A DNA stretch of 64,000 nt from Helianthus annuus (taxonomy: Eukaryota > Streptophyta > Magnoliopsida > Asterales > Asteraceae). Shown here piece by piece: positions 21,903-34,699 of this stretch (positions within the stretch are counted from its first letter, which is position 1; every line of letters begins with the position of its first letter). The stretch is from assembly GCF_002127325.2 (NCBI RefSeq), contig NC_035434.2:79340664-79404663 (forward strand). The letters are read 5' to 3'. Below the pieces are notes generated by a model. The model saw only the letters and a list, made by a program, of their open reading frames with translations, was not told the origin of the DNA and did not search any database. The position numbers were made by a program, and so were the translations under genes.

Positions 21903-22190
21903 AAGCGATCCAGCACCAATGTCCTAAGAGTGGTTCAATATTAGTCAAAAGAGCGATCCAAAAAGTCTTTGGAGCGGTCCAACAAAAATGTCAATTCGAG
22001 CGATCCAAGAATGTTCGTTCGAGCGGTCCAGCAACTTTCCTTGGAGCGGTCCTGAAATGTGCACTTTGGAGCGATTCAAGAATCAAATTTACGAGCGGTT
22101 CAACCTTAAATGTGAACACATGAGCGGTCCAAAACTGTGAATTACGAGCGGTTCATGATGACGTCATTAGAGCGGTCCACATTTCGAACA
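21903..22190 (-). repeat. GGACCGCTC motif array in the leader of element I
   Basis: Eleven or so 9-10-bp words (TGGACCGCTC, TGGATCGCTC, TGAACCGCTC on the minus strand) every 20-35 bp between the primer-binding site and the gag start. The same word occurs in the LTR U3. The spacer sequences between the words are unrelated to each other. Confidence 0.85.
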
Positions 22191-22380
22191 TATTTTGATC
22201 TGTTTATAAGCTGAATTTCGGCCTCAAACTTTCCAGGGTTTGTCTAGGTATGATAATGAACAATCTGTGAGATTTTGAATGAATTTTAACCGTGAAATCT
22301 CCCCGAATCAGAAAAAAAAGGTGTAGAAGTGAGAAGAAACAGTGAAATCCGGCTATAATCTGTAGAAAACCTCCTCCCAA

Positions 22381-22392
22381 GCTCTGATACCA
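22381..22392 (-). promoter_or_regulatory. Primer-binding site (initiator Met tRNA), element I
   Basis: Minus-strand TGGTATCAGAGC two bases inside the 5' LTR, the standard Copia-type priming site. Confidence 0.92.
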
Positions 22393-22394
22393 AT

Positions 22395-22850
22395 TGTAGG
22401 ATCGAATGCTGACCCGAACGAGTCGTTCAGAGGTTAACTCTTGCAATTCAGATGCGGAATAATAAGAAAAGCAAGTAGATATAGCTTGTTCTTCCTTCTA
22501 ACTGCTTGTTGTATTGATTAGAAACGTTTTACAGCTCAAACGTCACACCGGCAGAGCTTCGGCGTGGAATACAATCAATCACTATATGGATCGCTTCTGA
22601 AGACACCTATATATAGTGTTCTGAGTCCGCTCATGTGGACATGTCCATATGAGCGGTCCAGACCCTACCACATAAGCGGCCCACATGACAAATAAGCGAC
22701 CCAAGCAACTCAAGACCCTATAAGCGATCCTAGACCCTAAAACCTATACAGACTCCCGTTTTCTTGTATTTCGTGCCCTATGCTATACAATACAATGCAA
22801 GACCTGATCCTAGACACTTAGACGGAATCAACAGATGTAGTGCACCAACA
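22395..22850 (-). repeat. 5' LTR of element I
   Basis: 456 bp, nearly identical to the other LTR (differences seen: GATGTGG/GATGCGG and ACAGTTC/ACAGCTC). It would drive minus-strand transcription from the TATA box near 22608. Confidence 0.92.
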
Positions 22851-22855
22851 AGCAC

Positions 22856-23199
22856 CTTCTTGTTCCCACTATAAAATGAACCACACTTGTGTTAGTAGAC
22901 GAAACTCAAAACAATTGGCGTCTCAAATGTGCCATGTTTGTCTAATCATCAAGCTTAACAAAGTTAAGCATTCCTAACAACACTTGTTATTCTGCAGCAT
23001 ACGAAGCCTTTTATAGGAGGGGGTCTTGTATATTTAGTGTGTGCTCAATAGATGTGTTCAGTCACCAACAATCACTAAATCATAATTCTTTAATCGTAAA
23101 AAATGTGACTGACTCTAAATATCATTTAGTTGAGGTCAATGTTCTACCAATTAAAGATTAAATAGCACAATCATCTACTACATTAAAGAATTTACTTTC
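22856..23199. other. Spacer, no gene (also 36776-37116)
   Basis: Sequence between the Copia insertion site and the Harbinger MITE. No open frame or repeat structure seen. Confidence 0.45.
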
Positions 23200-23202
23200 T
23201 AA

Positions 23203-23555
23203 GACCATGTGTACTGGTAAAGGAAGATCCTTGGGCATTATCCGTCATGTGGCGGTCCAGTCATCAATGAGGCATTATGGGGCGTTTTTCTTAAATGGGT
23301 GTAGTGGGGATGTGTGCATTGTGGAGCATTATGTTAAAAGGATGTAAAGAATTAAATTAAAAAAAAACATAAAAAAAAGTATTGGCCAAACAAAAAGAAG
23401 GATACCTGTGATTGGCAAACAAAATCTTCTTCCGACGTTTAATTTAGCACGCTGCAACCCAATATTTGAAGAAAAACGCCCCGGGGCAGTGCGCGGGCTT
23501 TTTCGGGGCGTTTTGAGGCAATTCACGCCCAAATACTGCCCCACTACGGGTGGTC
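23203..23555. mobile_element. PIF/Harbinger-type MITE (copy 1)
   Basis: 353 bp with a 3-bp TAA duplication (23200-23202 and 23556-23558) and terminal inverted repeats GACCATGTGTACTGG and, from the right end inward, GACCACCCGTAGTGG. The interior carries GGGGCATT/GGGGCG words and an inner inverted repeat around GGGGCGTTTT. Size, TWA-type target and absence of coding sequence fit a Harbinger-derived MITE. Confidence 0.75.
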
Positions 23556-23558
23556 TAA

Positions 23559-24088
23559 ACAACAATAATAACAGCAAAGCCCCTACTTGCCGGAGCCCTA
23601 ATCGTCGCGACAATACCCCAAATTTCTTGCAAAAAATACCTACCAACTCATTAATGTCAAAATCAATAACCCATACCTGTCGGCGCTGTGAATTGTCTCA
23701 CCACCCCCTTGTGCGCCATAAATGATTACTGACATTTCGGCTTGCTGGAAGACCGGTGAAACCCTACCTAATTGCGTAGTAGCTTGTCAATCATTGTAGT
23801 ATCTAAACATCGCTGGAAATCCCCTAAATTGTTAATGAAGCACATGATTGAACCATCGTTAGACACATCGCTGGAAATCCCCTAAATTGTTAATGAAGCA
23901 CATGTGATAACCTTCAATCAACATACAATAGAAACTAACGGTTTTGATGATAAAAAAAGCCCAAGTTCAATTTTCGTTTAATAAAGGTCAAAGTATCATA
24001 TACAAATATATCGTATTCACCTTCATATTTTCATACCCATGATCCTCTAGCCACTTCTACCCTTTATAAAATTTAGTAACAGAGCTTG
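23559..24088. other. Spacer, no gene (also 37475-38004)
   Basis: Contains the short direct duplication and otherwise AT-rich sequence without structure. Confidence 0.45.
23808..23905. repeat. Short direct duplication (also about 37722-37820)
   Basis: CATCGCTGGAAATCCCCTAA...AAGCACATG occurs twice, 58 bp apart, in both tandem copies. Confidence 0.85.
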
Positions 24089-24353
24089 ATAAGAAGACAT
24101 AAAACTTCTTAGAGACATACTCCTTCATCCCTTCGTTCAATGATCAATAAACTACAAAAATACATACATAACTCACGAATTAACATTCACAAAACCAAAA
24201 TTTGAAAACAGAATCCAAAGGCCATACATCCAAATCTTCTAAATCGATGAAGCAAGACTGCAACAAAAGCGAAACAACGATGGTCTTCTAAATCAATAAA
24301 GTATGCCTAAAACACATACCAACGGATAGTATATAAATACTCGGTCATAGTCT

Positions 24354-24563
24354 TTTTCTTTTTTTGAATGGCAATCACTTTATATATTCATATAAAGAGC
24401 CAGCAAGAGGCTGAAAAACGAAAACAAACGGAAAAGAACACGGAACACCAAAACAAATTACACAATTTCTGCTACATCAAACTCGATCCATTTCTCCCAG
24501 GCAGGCTTAGAGATCTTAGCTCTGTTGCAGATCCAAAGAAACGCGTCTTCCTTGACATAATCC
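24354..24563 (-). mobile_element. 5'-truncated LINE, 3' end only (copy 1)
   Basis: Same insertion as at 266-475, carried along by the tandem duplication. The target duplications are 24339-24353 and 24564-24578. The reverse-transcriptase C-terminal residues, stop codon and A-rich tail are all retained on the minus strand. Confidence 0.8.
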
Positions 24564-25538
24564 ACTCGGTCATAGTCTCAAGGTGTTTTTGCTTGTTTAT
24601 TTTTTATCTTATACTATTCAGTTCGGAGTGCCACATGTGGCAGCCACGAAAAGGAGGGATTTCCTCTTTAAGCCCTAAAAAACACAGGGTAGGAGGGTGT
24701 GAGTGACACGTGGCAATCACTTTTTTATTTTATTTTAGTAAAAAAAATCATTATATAAATCCACCACCCAATCAACACCGGCTCACCTTATCACCATCCC
24801 TCCCCCACGCCCATGTCACTATGCCACCATTTCCATGCCATTTGGGACAATGAAGAATTATAGAGTCTGCATAACATGAAGAGAAGAACCCATTCCACCA
24901 CTATTTGTCATTAGTGACAGAATCATGTGGGAGTTTTTTTAGATCATACTTGATTAATGGCATCAAATATTCTAATTCTAACACTTATAATTTCCCCTTT
25001 GTATCAGGGGACCAAATTAAACTAAAAATCCAGGTATACAACTATTTTGAAGAGCTTCCAATTGGGTATGAAATGTTTTAAAGAGCTAAAATGCCTTTAA
25101 TTGATAAATGGGTGTGCCCATTGTTGTTGAAAAGGTTCAACAAGTCAAACGGCCCAACAAGTGGAAATGCATTGGTATGTGAAAGGACATATTCGTCAAT
25201 TCAGTTTGTCGGTTTTTTACTGTGCAGGGGTTGCGACCATTGTTGAAGTTTAAACAAGAAATTGATTCACTGCAATAAATAAGAGTTTTAATAAGGATGA
25301 AGTGAGAGATACTTTAGAAGAAAACAAAAAATCAAATTCCAATGGATGTGATGATAGCGAATATAAAAAAAAGAAGCTAAACCTAAACTTAAATCCACAT
25401 TAAACCATAGTTAGGCCTGAATATTTGTCCATAATTAGGCGAACCGAACTGCTAACATGCAACCAAACAGTAACTTAATGTATTCATACATGGTCAAACA
25501 ATGTTTGTCAATCCACTACTCATATTATGAGTTAAATG

Positions 25539-27678
25539 CGTCACACCCCCAAAATCCACATGCGGAGTATCACCGCTTGGAGGCGTGACTGACCAGGATC
25601 AAGCCACCAATCATATTGAACATAGCGTATAAATAATGTAAAACCCAAACACAATATAATTGGTATCCAAACAAAACATAGTTCGAGTAATCAGCGGAAG
25701 CATAATGTTTAAAACCAAAGTATAAGTTCAAAAGTATGATAAATGTTTAACATGGCATAAGACTATCCATGTCCCACAACGTCCATGCCTCCTCATGCAA
25801 GCTCCAAAAGTAACTAACGACCTACAAGGCATGTAACAACGAGTCAACAACAAAGTTGAGCGAGTTCACAGTTGGTTGTTTAGTTTTACCAGTTTGTTTT
25901 GAAATCATAAGTTGTTTCGTAAACCACGAGTTAACCAGTACTTTTGTTTCCCAAACCATAACCATAATCAGTGGGGGGTTTCCCCATGTGAACCACCAAA
26001 CCGTTACCATATCGACCACTGACGAACAATAGTTGTGCCCTACGTCAATGTCTATCATCATTGACAGTTTGCCATGATCCATTAGTACACGCCCGTTCGA
26101 ACGACACGGCGTGAGGTTTGTCAAACCTAATAGCGCTATTAACTAATGACCCACTCGCCATCGGCCTCGGCGATTAAGTCGATATAAAGTGAGGGACTTC
26201 ATGATAGAGTTTTGTCTAGTAAGTTTAAGGTTGTTGTCCTACCCAAGGAGGACGAACGTACGTAGTTCTACCCAAGGAGAATACGCAGGATTTTTAGTGG
26301 CATCCTACCCAAGGAGTATGGTCGTACATATCTTACCCAAGGAGAATATGTAGTTTTCCGTTTTAGTTCTTTAACCCATTCCCAACCCTTGGGAATCCCA
26401 TGCCTTGTAGAAAGTGTGAACTCACCTCGGTTTGCTCGGTTGATTTAATTACTTGATTCCAATAAATCAGTCAAAGCCTATGGTATGCACGTATTCACAA
26501 TCAGTTTATATTTACATAGTTCACGTATAAATCATGATCATAAAGTATAGCTCAAGTAACAAACGCCTCATAGCATTTAGCAGTTAATCGCATATTCACA
26601 TGAGTTACATTTAACGACACATAACTAACTCAGTTAACTCCTAACAGAATTAAGCTTAGTTACTGTGTAGTTTTCTAATTCGACGAAACCCCCTAGTTTC
26701 GTCGTGATCACCCTTCGACGTAACCCCTGGTTTCGTCGTGCATCCTTTCGGCGAAACCCACCCGTTTCGTCGTGATTACCCTCGGCGAAACCCCCTGGTT
26801 TCGTCGATATCGGCGTCTCTTCAGGATGCAATCAGTTACGTCGTGTAACTGATGATTACACAGAACCCTAACCGCCAATCATCATCATACAGCAATCATC
26901 GATACCACTTTATCATACCAATTCATCATGGGACATAACATTTAGCATATACCCTAATTCACAAAACAACCTTATACAATCTAGATTGCTACCCGTATGT
27001 ATTTCAATGATAAGATCTATTCAACACAAGTGTCATATCAACAGCCATATTGGCAGAAACGTGAACGAATACAATCTCATGAGATACTATCACATAGTTC
27101 TTAAACAACCGATTTACACAAGAATAGTAAAAACCCTAATCACATGATTCTCAATCTAAGCATTAATCATAGTCAAAACCATTCAGAAGTCAAACTTTCT
27201 CATTACGATATCTATTTACACATAAAGCAACAAGTAGATCGAATTGATAAACGTGACTAACCGGTTAAGATGAAACACAAGAATTTCCTAAAGAGATGAT
27301 GGTGAGAGGTGATGGCTACCGCAGGAAGGTGGAGAGGATTCTAGGGTTTCGATTTGATTAAGTGATTCACGAATGCAACAGTCAGCGTAATATATGCACA
27401 CGTAGCTGAACTGGGCTCTAAATGGGCTTCGGCGTAACAGTGGGCCGGCGAAACCCTGGGTTTCGTCGAGATGAAGATGGCGAAACCCCCTGTTAGTCGA
27501 AGTGGTTTATGGCGAAATCCTGGATTTCGTCGAGCTTATATAAGGTGAATTAGTTTAAGGTTTTAACTTATTCATATATGTTACATAACATATCACCAAA
27601 CGTATCGACACAAAAGTCACATAACATTTCCACATGTATCAAACGTGTACAGTTACAAGGCAAACAAGTCGTGTAAAC
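25539..27678 (-). mobile_element. Truncated Tekay-type LTR (copy 1), minus strand
   Basis: Second copy of the truncated LTR, with the same left flank and the same internal break point (GTAAAC, then TTATTCATATACG) as at 3591. It has no internal retrotransposon sequence attached. Confidence 0.88.
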
Positions 27679-27743
27679 TTATTCATATACGTCTTCTATG
27701 ATGATTCGAAACATTCACGAACCACAATGGACTCAGACTCATA

Positions 27744-28366
27744 CTACTTTAATATGACACATGAAAAAAGCGCTTCTTTAGACAATTTGGGATTATGTTC
27801 CATTTTTTGACACATGATACGGCACGTTACCTTAATCACATCTTCCATGGAGTCACAGATCCGACAATAGGGCCCACAGATCTTATGCCGACCGGAGACC
27901 AACCTCTGGATCTCACATGATAAAAGCGCTTCTTTAGACAATCTGGAATTATGTTCCGTTTTATGACACATGATACGGCACGCTTACGTTAATCACATCT
28001 TCCATGGAGTCACAGATCCGACAATAGGGCCCACGGATCTTATGCCCACCCGAGACCGACCTCTGGATCACACATGATAAAAACGTTTCTTTAGACAATC
28101 TGGGATTATGTTCTGCTTTATGACACATGATACGGCACGCTTACGTTAATCACATCTTCCATGGAGTCACAGATCCGACAATAGGGCCCACGGATCTTAT
28201 GCCTACCCGAGACTGACCTTTGGATCACACATGATAAAGCGATTCTTTAGACAATCTGGGATTATGTTCCGTTTTATGACACATGATATGACACGCTTAC
28301 CTTAATCACATCTTCCATGGAGTCACAGATATGACAATAGGGCCCACAGATCTTTCTTCAAGATTC
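27744..28366. repeat. 157-bp tandem repeat (copy 2)
   Basis: Copy of the same short array in the second tandem unit, with the same number of repeats and a few substitutions. Confidence 0.85.
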
Positions 28367-29155
28367 ACGTCTGATGTCCAAGTTTGATCACATTTGACTT
28401 CATCTGCAACAGTCCAATGACTTTCTTGGTTCAATAATCCGTTCAATTTCGAAAAACAAAAGGGATTTCGAGTAGTTGGTTCAATAATCCGTTCAATATC
28501 AGCGTTGTTTATCACCCTGTGTGAGCATTGGAAGCCCGACAAACAGTCTTGCAATTACATCTTCAATCGAGACCGCATTATTAATTATAATGCAGCAATG
28601 AAGATTGAATGTGCAAAATCGCAACCATTTTTTACTACGGAAACGGTGGCTATGGGAAATACAAACCTAACACAAACCACAATGGACTCAGACTCATACT
28701 ACCCTTGTCGTTCCGTATTTTCTCCGTTTCTAATTGTCGAATAATCTCGTAACGTATGACATATGATAAAAGCGCTTCTCTAGACAATCTGGGATTATGT
28801 TCCGTTTTATTACAATCATGAGTTGCTCAAACCTTTCTAAAAGTAGAAAAAATAAAACAGAAGAAAGTGTTCCTCTTTGTTACCAAGCATTTCATCTGAA
28901 ACAATTAACAGGACATTGTTAAAAGGGAGAATCTATTGGAACACCTGATTGAGAGAAACTTCTTCGAGCTAACTGCCGATATCTCATCCTTCTGTTGTTC
29001 AGTACTTTCGAGATGATTCAAGTGAGTCATATGAAGCAAGTGTCTGAACCAACCGAAATCCACAAAGGCATGCCTGTTTGATTCAAGTGAGTCTGGAGCT
29101 GTTATTTCAGTTATTTCTGTTGATTCAGTACTTCAAGCATGCCTGTTTGATTCAA

Positions 29156-29876
29156 GTGAGTCCTATGAAGCAAGTGTCTGTCTATTCAATTGAGAGGAAA
29201 GATGACCGAATAGAGATCTGAACCAATCGAAATCCACAAATTCCAACAAATTGTGTCTAATGCAAGGATCTTCGAATGCGGTGTGTACGTTAAATACCAT
29301 TCAACGCTTTTTTAGCTGCTTCTCTTGTTAAGTGAGACATTTCATAGGGATTAAGTTCACAGTAGAATGAAACCGAAGATGTTATTTCTGTTGTTTAGTA
29401 CTTCCGAGACGATTGAAGTGAGTCCTATGAAGCAAGTGTCTGTCTATTCAATTGAGAGGAAAGATGACCGAATAGAGATCTGAACCAACCGAAATCCACA
29501 AATTCCAACAAATTGTGTCTAATGCAAGGATCTTCGAATGCGGTGTGTACGTTAAATACCGTTCACCACTTTTTTAGTTGCTTCTCTTGTTAAGTGAGAC
29601 ATTTCATAGAGAACAAGTTCACAGCAGAATGAAACCGAAGCTGTTATTTATGTTGTTCAGTACTTCCGAGACGATTGAAGTGAGTCCTATGAAGCAAGTC
29701 TCTGTCTATTCAATTGAGAGGAAAGATGACCGAATAGAGATCTAAACCAATCGAAATCCACAAATTCCAACAAATTGTGTCTAATGCAAGGATCTTCGAA
29801 TGCGGTGTGTACGTTAAATACCGTTCACCGCTTTTTTAGTTGCTTCTCTTGTTAAGTTTCTATATTGACAGCTAGT
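29156..29876. repeat. 262-bp tandem repeat (copy 2)
   Basis: Corresponding array in the second tandem unit. Unit number and order are unchanged. Confidence 0.8.
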
Positions 29877-29989
29877 GCCTATCAAATTTTTTAAGTATTG
29901 CATTTGCGTTAATGAGATGTTAAATGTTTACATAGTTGCTTGTAATAACACTATTCAATTGAGAGGAATCATTATATGCTTCTTTCCTG

Positions 29990-30245
29990 ATGCATGTCTG
30001 TGTCGAAAATTTTCTCTGTCGCTAATTTCTCCACTCACCGTGAAATCAAACAGTTTCTTCATAGATGTCGTCCGGTTTCAAAGCCGGTTGAGGATTATGA
30101 ATGTTCTAGACTCGTTCAAGGCATGCTTGTTTGTGCGATTTACAAAAATACGGATGCATTCGAAGCTGTTATTTCTGATGTTCAGTACTTCCGAGACGAT
30201 TCAAGTGAGTCCTATGAAACAAGTGTCTATCTATTCAATTGAAAG
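29990..30245 (+). pseudogene. Argonaute-like fragment (linker 1/PAZ start?), copy 2
   Basis: Second tandem copy of the fragment at 5905-6190, with a deletion of about 27 bp before the DETEAV segment. The deletion brings the two frames closer but leaves no complete protein. Confidence 0.4.
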
Positions 30246-30429
30246 GAATCATTGCATTACATCCCTGTTGAAAACAAGTGGTTGTATTGATGGAACCTTT
30301 GATTTGAAAAACATTTTTGAGAAATTTAAAGTTCAATACGCATCGTATAGGCGTATTAATCGATGAATTTACTGAAATACCCCTGTTTTTCTGATAAATT
30401 CAGGGTATTTTTTAGAAAATTCAAAGTTC

Positions 30430-30463
30430 AATACGAATCGTATAGGCCTATACGATGCGTATT
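30430..30463. repeat. 34-bp palindrome (copy 2)
   Basis: Equivalent palindrome in the second tandem unit, with the same single mismatch. Confidence 0.85.
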
Positions 30464-30747
30464 AAGCTGATATATGATACAACATAGGCCTATACGATCG
30501 TATATGGCATTATTTCAAATTTAGTTTTATCGTGTTTCCCTCGGTTCAACACGTATATGTCTCCTTTTTTGCAGAACTTTCGCATATTTTTTCGTTTTAT
30601 GACGTATACCTTCAACATAAGTCGTTTCGGTGCCGTTCGGTTGCGTGCGAATATCGTATTCCATGATTACGTACAGTTTACTTTGAAATCCACTTAGCCT
30701 CCATAGTGCTGTGTTATATGTATACACGTGTGTAAATATTGTTAGTC

Positions 30748-30995
30748 ACGTATTTGACGTATTTTTGCGTATTTTGACGTATTCTAAGATATTGTTGCGT
30801 ATTTAATAGTATTTTTGACGTATTTGAGCGTATTCTAACGTATCTTAGCGTATTTTAACTTATTTTAGGGTATTTTTATGTATTTTAGCGTATTTTTACG
30901 TATTGTAACGTAATTTAACGTAATTAGCGTATTTTAACCTATTTTAACGTATTCTAACGTAATTTAGCGTATTTTAATGTATTTTAGTTGGTTTC
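30748..30995. repeat. CGTATTTT minisatellite (copy 2)
   Basis: Same array in the second tandem unit, with small unit-level changes including an extra GCGTATTTTGACGTATT near the start. Confidence 0.85.
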
Positions 30996-32100
30996 GAATA
31001 TACCCAATGTAGTTGATCACGCTCTTATATACATTCAAAATTGTTATGTTGAAGGATAACGCAAACAAGTTCTTCACAGTTTGTTATTCACAGTTGTCAA
31101 ATTCGTTGCGTGCATGCATATTGTTTTAGACAACAACAGATAATGAACGGATTGTTGGACTTCTTGTTCCAAATGCACGCCTCAATTCATCTTTTTTACT
31201 CTTTTCTTCGATTTCAACAAATCTTTTCAATAATCAGTACGCAAATGCAACTGTGAATATTGAATGTGCAATGAATATTTTTAGAGAAGCATTGGGATTC
31301 AAGGGTTTAGTTGGAGCATGAAGAAACGAAACCCTAACAATTGATTCAGATTTAAACAATGCACGCCTTAATTCATCTTTTTTACTCCTTTTCCTTCAAT
31401 TTCGAGAACATTCTCCGTAACATGTAGACGTGTCGGGTTCTTCTACTAGTGGTATTTTAATGAAGTATTGAAGATTGAATGTGAAAACCGCAACCGTTTT
31501 TTACTACGGAAACGGTGGCTATGCGAAATACAAACCGCAATCGTTTGTGAGTATGGGAAACACAAGTTTTCTTTTTGAGCTTGATGGATGTTCGTTATCT
31601 CAACGCTTCTCCTTACATTATTGATCTGGAATTGGAGAACCATTGTTAATTTAGTGCTTCTCAATCAGATATTATTTATTGAAACATAGCTGAGACAGTC
31701 GGAAAAAAATGAAAACAATCAAATATTATCTATCTGTGTGTGTCATATCCATCTTGTTATAGCGTTGTTAACTACCAAAAGAATGCATACACAAATAGTT
31801 CCAAGATACCTGATCGTGTTTGGTTTTGTTTGCGAATGAATCATCGATGTCCTTTATGTCGATTTCAACTTCCATTGATCAAATAATAAAAAACCCTAAG
31901 TGAAAATCCGATTTAAGAAACCCAAAGGAATCAGTTGTATAGCTGAGGATAGAGAGAGAGAGTTTGGGTACTTCTTCTAATGGCGCCTCATTAGCGCTTT
32001 AACTACCAAAAGAATGCATACACAAATAGTTCTAGTGGATGAAGCAAAGAGACCGCCTTGTTAATTTTAATGAAGCAATGAAAATTAAATCCGCAAACCG

Positions 32101-32450
32101 CAACCTTTTTTGACTACCGAAACGGTGGCTATGCGAAATACAAACCGCAATCGTTTGTGACTATGGGAAATACAAGTTTTCTATTTGAGCTTGATGGATG
32201 TCCGTTATCTCAACGCTTCTCCTTACATTACTGATCTAGAATTGGAGAACCGTTGTGTATCTGAATCAGGTTCTCAAACAAACACTACTATAGATGAGTT
32301 GGTATTGAACCAAGAATATGAAGATCACGGTGCAGACACGTGGGAAGAAAGTCATTGGACTGCCACAGATGAAGTCAAATGTGATCAAACTTGGACATCA
32401 GACGTAAATCTTGAAGCAAATATGTGGTCCCCAATTTGCGGAACATAATC
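32101..32450 (+). pseudogene. Unidentified exon-like fragment (copy 2)
   Basis: Second tandem copy of the fragment at 8035-8385, with the same frames and the same stop. No function can be assigned. Confidence 0.35.
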
Positions 32451-32520
32451 CCAGATTGTCTAGAGAAGCGCTTTTATCATGTGTCATATGGTAACAAGAG
32501 TATGTTGTTCTAAGATCAAT

Positions 32521-32774
32521 TCCAATTGCAGTTTTTTCAACTCTCCTGTTCCAAATGCAGCTGATGAAACCGGAGCTGTTATCTCGGTTGTTCAGTACTT
32601 TCGTGATAAATACAATGTTCATCTTCGTTATCCTTTGCTTTCTGCAATTCAAGCAGGCACGGATGCTAAACGTACTGTTATTACATCCGAGACAATTCAA
32701 GTGAGTCCTATGAAGCAAGTGTCGGTCTATTCAATTGAGAGGAATCATTGCATTACATCACTGTTGAAAACATA
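32521..32774 (+). pseudogene. Argonaute PAZ-like fragment (copy 2)
   Basis: Second tandem copy, with the same open stretch and the same order of PAZ-like residues (VVQYFRDKYNVHLRYP, IQAGTDAKR, SLLKT). It differs from copy 1 at a few positions, including AVISVVQ for AVILVVQ and LLSAI for LFSAI. Confidence 0.5.
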
Positions 32775-32978
32775 ATCGATAAATTTAGGGAAAATGGGGT
32801 TGAAAGATGATAACCCAACAGTGGAGGATCTCATTCTACAGCTTCGATAAATTCAGGGGTATTCTCAAATAATGTTTCCTAGATGTTTGAAGACCAACAA
32901 ATGTCCAAAGTGCTGCCTTTTCGTTCGCGTGACGGAAAGCTACCGCGTGACGGGAAGCGACCTTGCAAAAATTAAAAA

Positions 32979-33138
32979 ATTAAATCGACACCCACAATAC
33001 GCATCGTATAGGCCTATACGATGCGTATTACTTTTTGGTAGGGGACAATGGCAGCTTTTGGCAGACATAGAAGTTTGAACCCATCTCAATACGCATCGTA
33101 TAGGCCTATACGATGCGTATTGAGGGTGTCGATTTAAT
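32979..33138. repeat. Foldback with two nested palindromes (copy 2)
   Basis: Same structure: outer arms 32979-32993 and 33124-33138, palindromes at 32996-33029 and 33087-33122. Here the 36-bp palindrome is perfect. Confidence 0.85.
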
Positions 33139-34122
33139 CCCCAAGGTGTGCCAATAATACGACCTATTATATTATTTTATTATAAAGTTAAAAGTAATGA
33201 TTATATTTAAAGTAAAAAAGTAATAATTATGTTTTTTATGTTATTTTATTTTATAATACTTTTGTTACTTTTTTATATTTTGTTATACTATTGTTAGTAT
33301 TAACATCAATATTAATAAATAAATAATCAAGACACTTTATTATAAATACGAAAGTGAAAAAGTTCATCATAAATAAATAAATAAATACATAACGAGTCTC
33401 TAATAAAAGTTCATCTTTTATTCGACCTTCTTTTGATGACGACAACACCGATTGAGTATGCCAACTTTTGTACCCAATTTATCAAGCATATATTTTTCCA
33501 CTCCGGTTTTTCTCTCTATCCCCCTCTCTCTTACATACACAAGCATATTCTTAAAGGACATATGTACATATTTATGTATCTAATTTTTCCTTCACATCTG
33601 ATCTATATTTTTCCAGCCATCATCCGCCGGACATACATACATATTTATGTTTCAATTTTCCGGCGACTTCACCGGAGAAACCAGCCATCATCCGCCGGTT
33701 ACCGGCGACTAGACCGGTCTCCAACATACATATCAAAGAGAGAAACTTCGGCGAACTAAGACGGTTCCGATGAAAAGAAAAGAAAGAACTCTGGTAAAAA
33801 GCTTGTTATTTTTTTATAGATCTGGTTGAAAAAAAAAACTTGTTTTTTAAAGATCTAGTTGTAAAAAACTTGTTCTATTGAGTTTTTTTTTTTTTTTGTA
33901 CCTGATTAGTGAAAAATTGAGGTGTTCTCATGATAAAATCATCTTCTTCCATTGATCGGAGGTGTGCGGTGGGTGGTGGTGACCGAGGTGTGCGATGGGT
34001 GTTAACAGGGGGGATATTGAGAAGATATACAGGACAAAAAGGAAATCTAATAAGATAAAAATATATCCAAGACTCTTTTGGTGACTTTGTATTTAAATAT
34101 CGTTATACAGGTTAAAGTTTAT

Positions 34123-34699
34123 GTTGCATCGTGCCAGAGAGCTGCTTGGGAAACATGCGGTTTCTTTCTTTCCGTACCAATGGACTAAATGGGTACCAAA
34201 AAAAGTGAACGTTTTTGCTTGGAGAGCTGAACAAGACAGCTTGGCTACACTCAAAGGTTTGAAAAAAAGAAATATGCTACATGGACCGGTCACATGTCGT
34301 TTATGTGGGGAGACCGATGAAGACGCAGATCATCTTTTTGCCTCGTGCTACATTACTGCGATTGTTTGGCAAAAGGTTAGTGTTTGGTGTAATATCCCTC
34401 CGATTTACGCCTATGATTTCAGAGACCTGCTTAAAATTCATAAAAGTTTCGGAGCATAAAAGCTGGTGTAAACAATTGTGTTGACAGCATGGATCAAACA
34501 TAGATCAAAGGATGCGCTCATGGATTGGGAGAGTTGGGTAAATTTTAGTCTCTAATTTGTATTTTAAAATATTTATGTGTTGTGCAGTTTCAAACTTGGG
34601 TGATTATCAAAGGGATGGCTATATTTTTGCTAACACCTCACTGGTAACATCCGCCTGTAAAGTCTTTTGATAATGAATAAAAGAAATTTGCCGTTAAAA
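34123..34699 (+). mobile_element. 5'-truncated LINE (copy 2)
   Basis: Second tandem copy, with target duplication AAAGTTTAT at 34114-34122 and 34700-34708. The zf-RVT stretch (34121-34459) keeps the CxxC...HxxxxC cluster. A small deletion after LKIHKS shifts the frame and ends the open stretch sooner than in copy 1. Confidence 0.82.

Larger units (their letters stand above)
15225..22850 (-). mobile_element. Gag-only Copia-type LTR retrotransposon, element I
   Basis: 7626-bp minus-strand element with a 5-bp target duplication AGCAC (15220-15224 and 22851-22855), absent from copy 2. The 456-bp LTRs (15225-15680 and 22395-22850) begin TGTTGGTGCACTAC and end GATCCTACA on the minus strand. By eye they differ at only two positions, so the insertion is recent. 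The primer-binding site TGGTATCAGAGC fits initiator Met tRNA and the polypurine tract is GAGGGGGAGTC. The interior has a 550-nt leader, one long gag-type region (17902-21843) and about 2.2 kb of non-coding sequence. Protease, integrase and reverse transcriptase are absent, so movement would need enzymes supplied from elsewhere. Confidence 0.92.
3592..27678. repeat. Tandem-duplication copy 1 (about 14 kb plus two insertions)
   Basis: First complete copy of the direct tandem duplication. It starts at the junction after GTAAAC in the truncated LTR and ends at the same LTR position in the next truncated LTR. Without the solo LTR at 9637-12112 and the Copia-type element at 15225-22850, both absent from copy 2, its length is close to copy 2. 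The two copies align throughout and look roughly 98 percent identical by eye; I did not compute this. The insertions, each flanked by a clean 5-bp duplication whose empty site survives in copy 2, therefore postdate the duplication. Confidence 0.88.
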
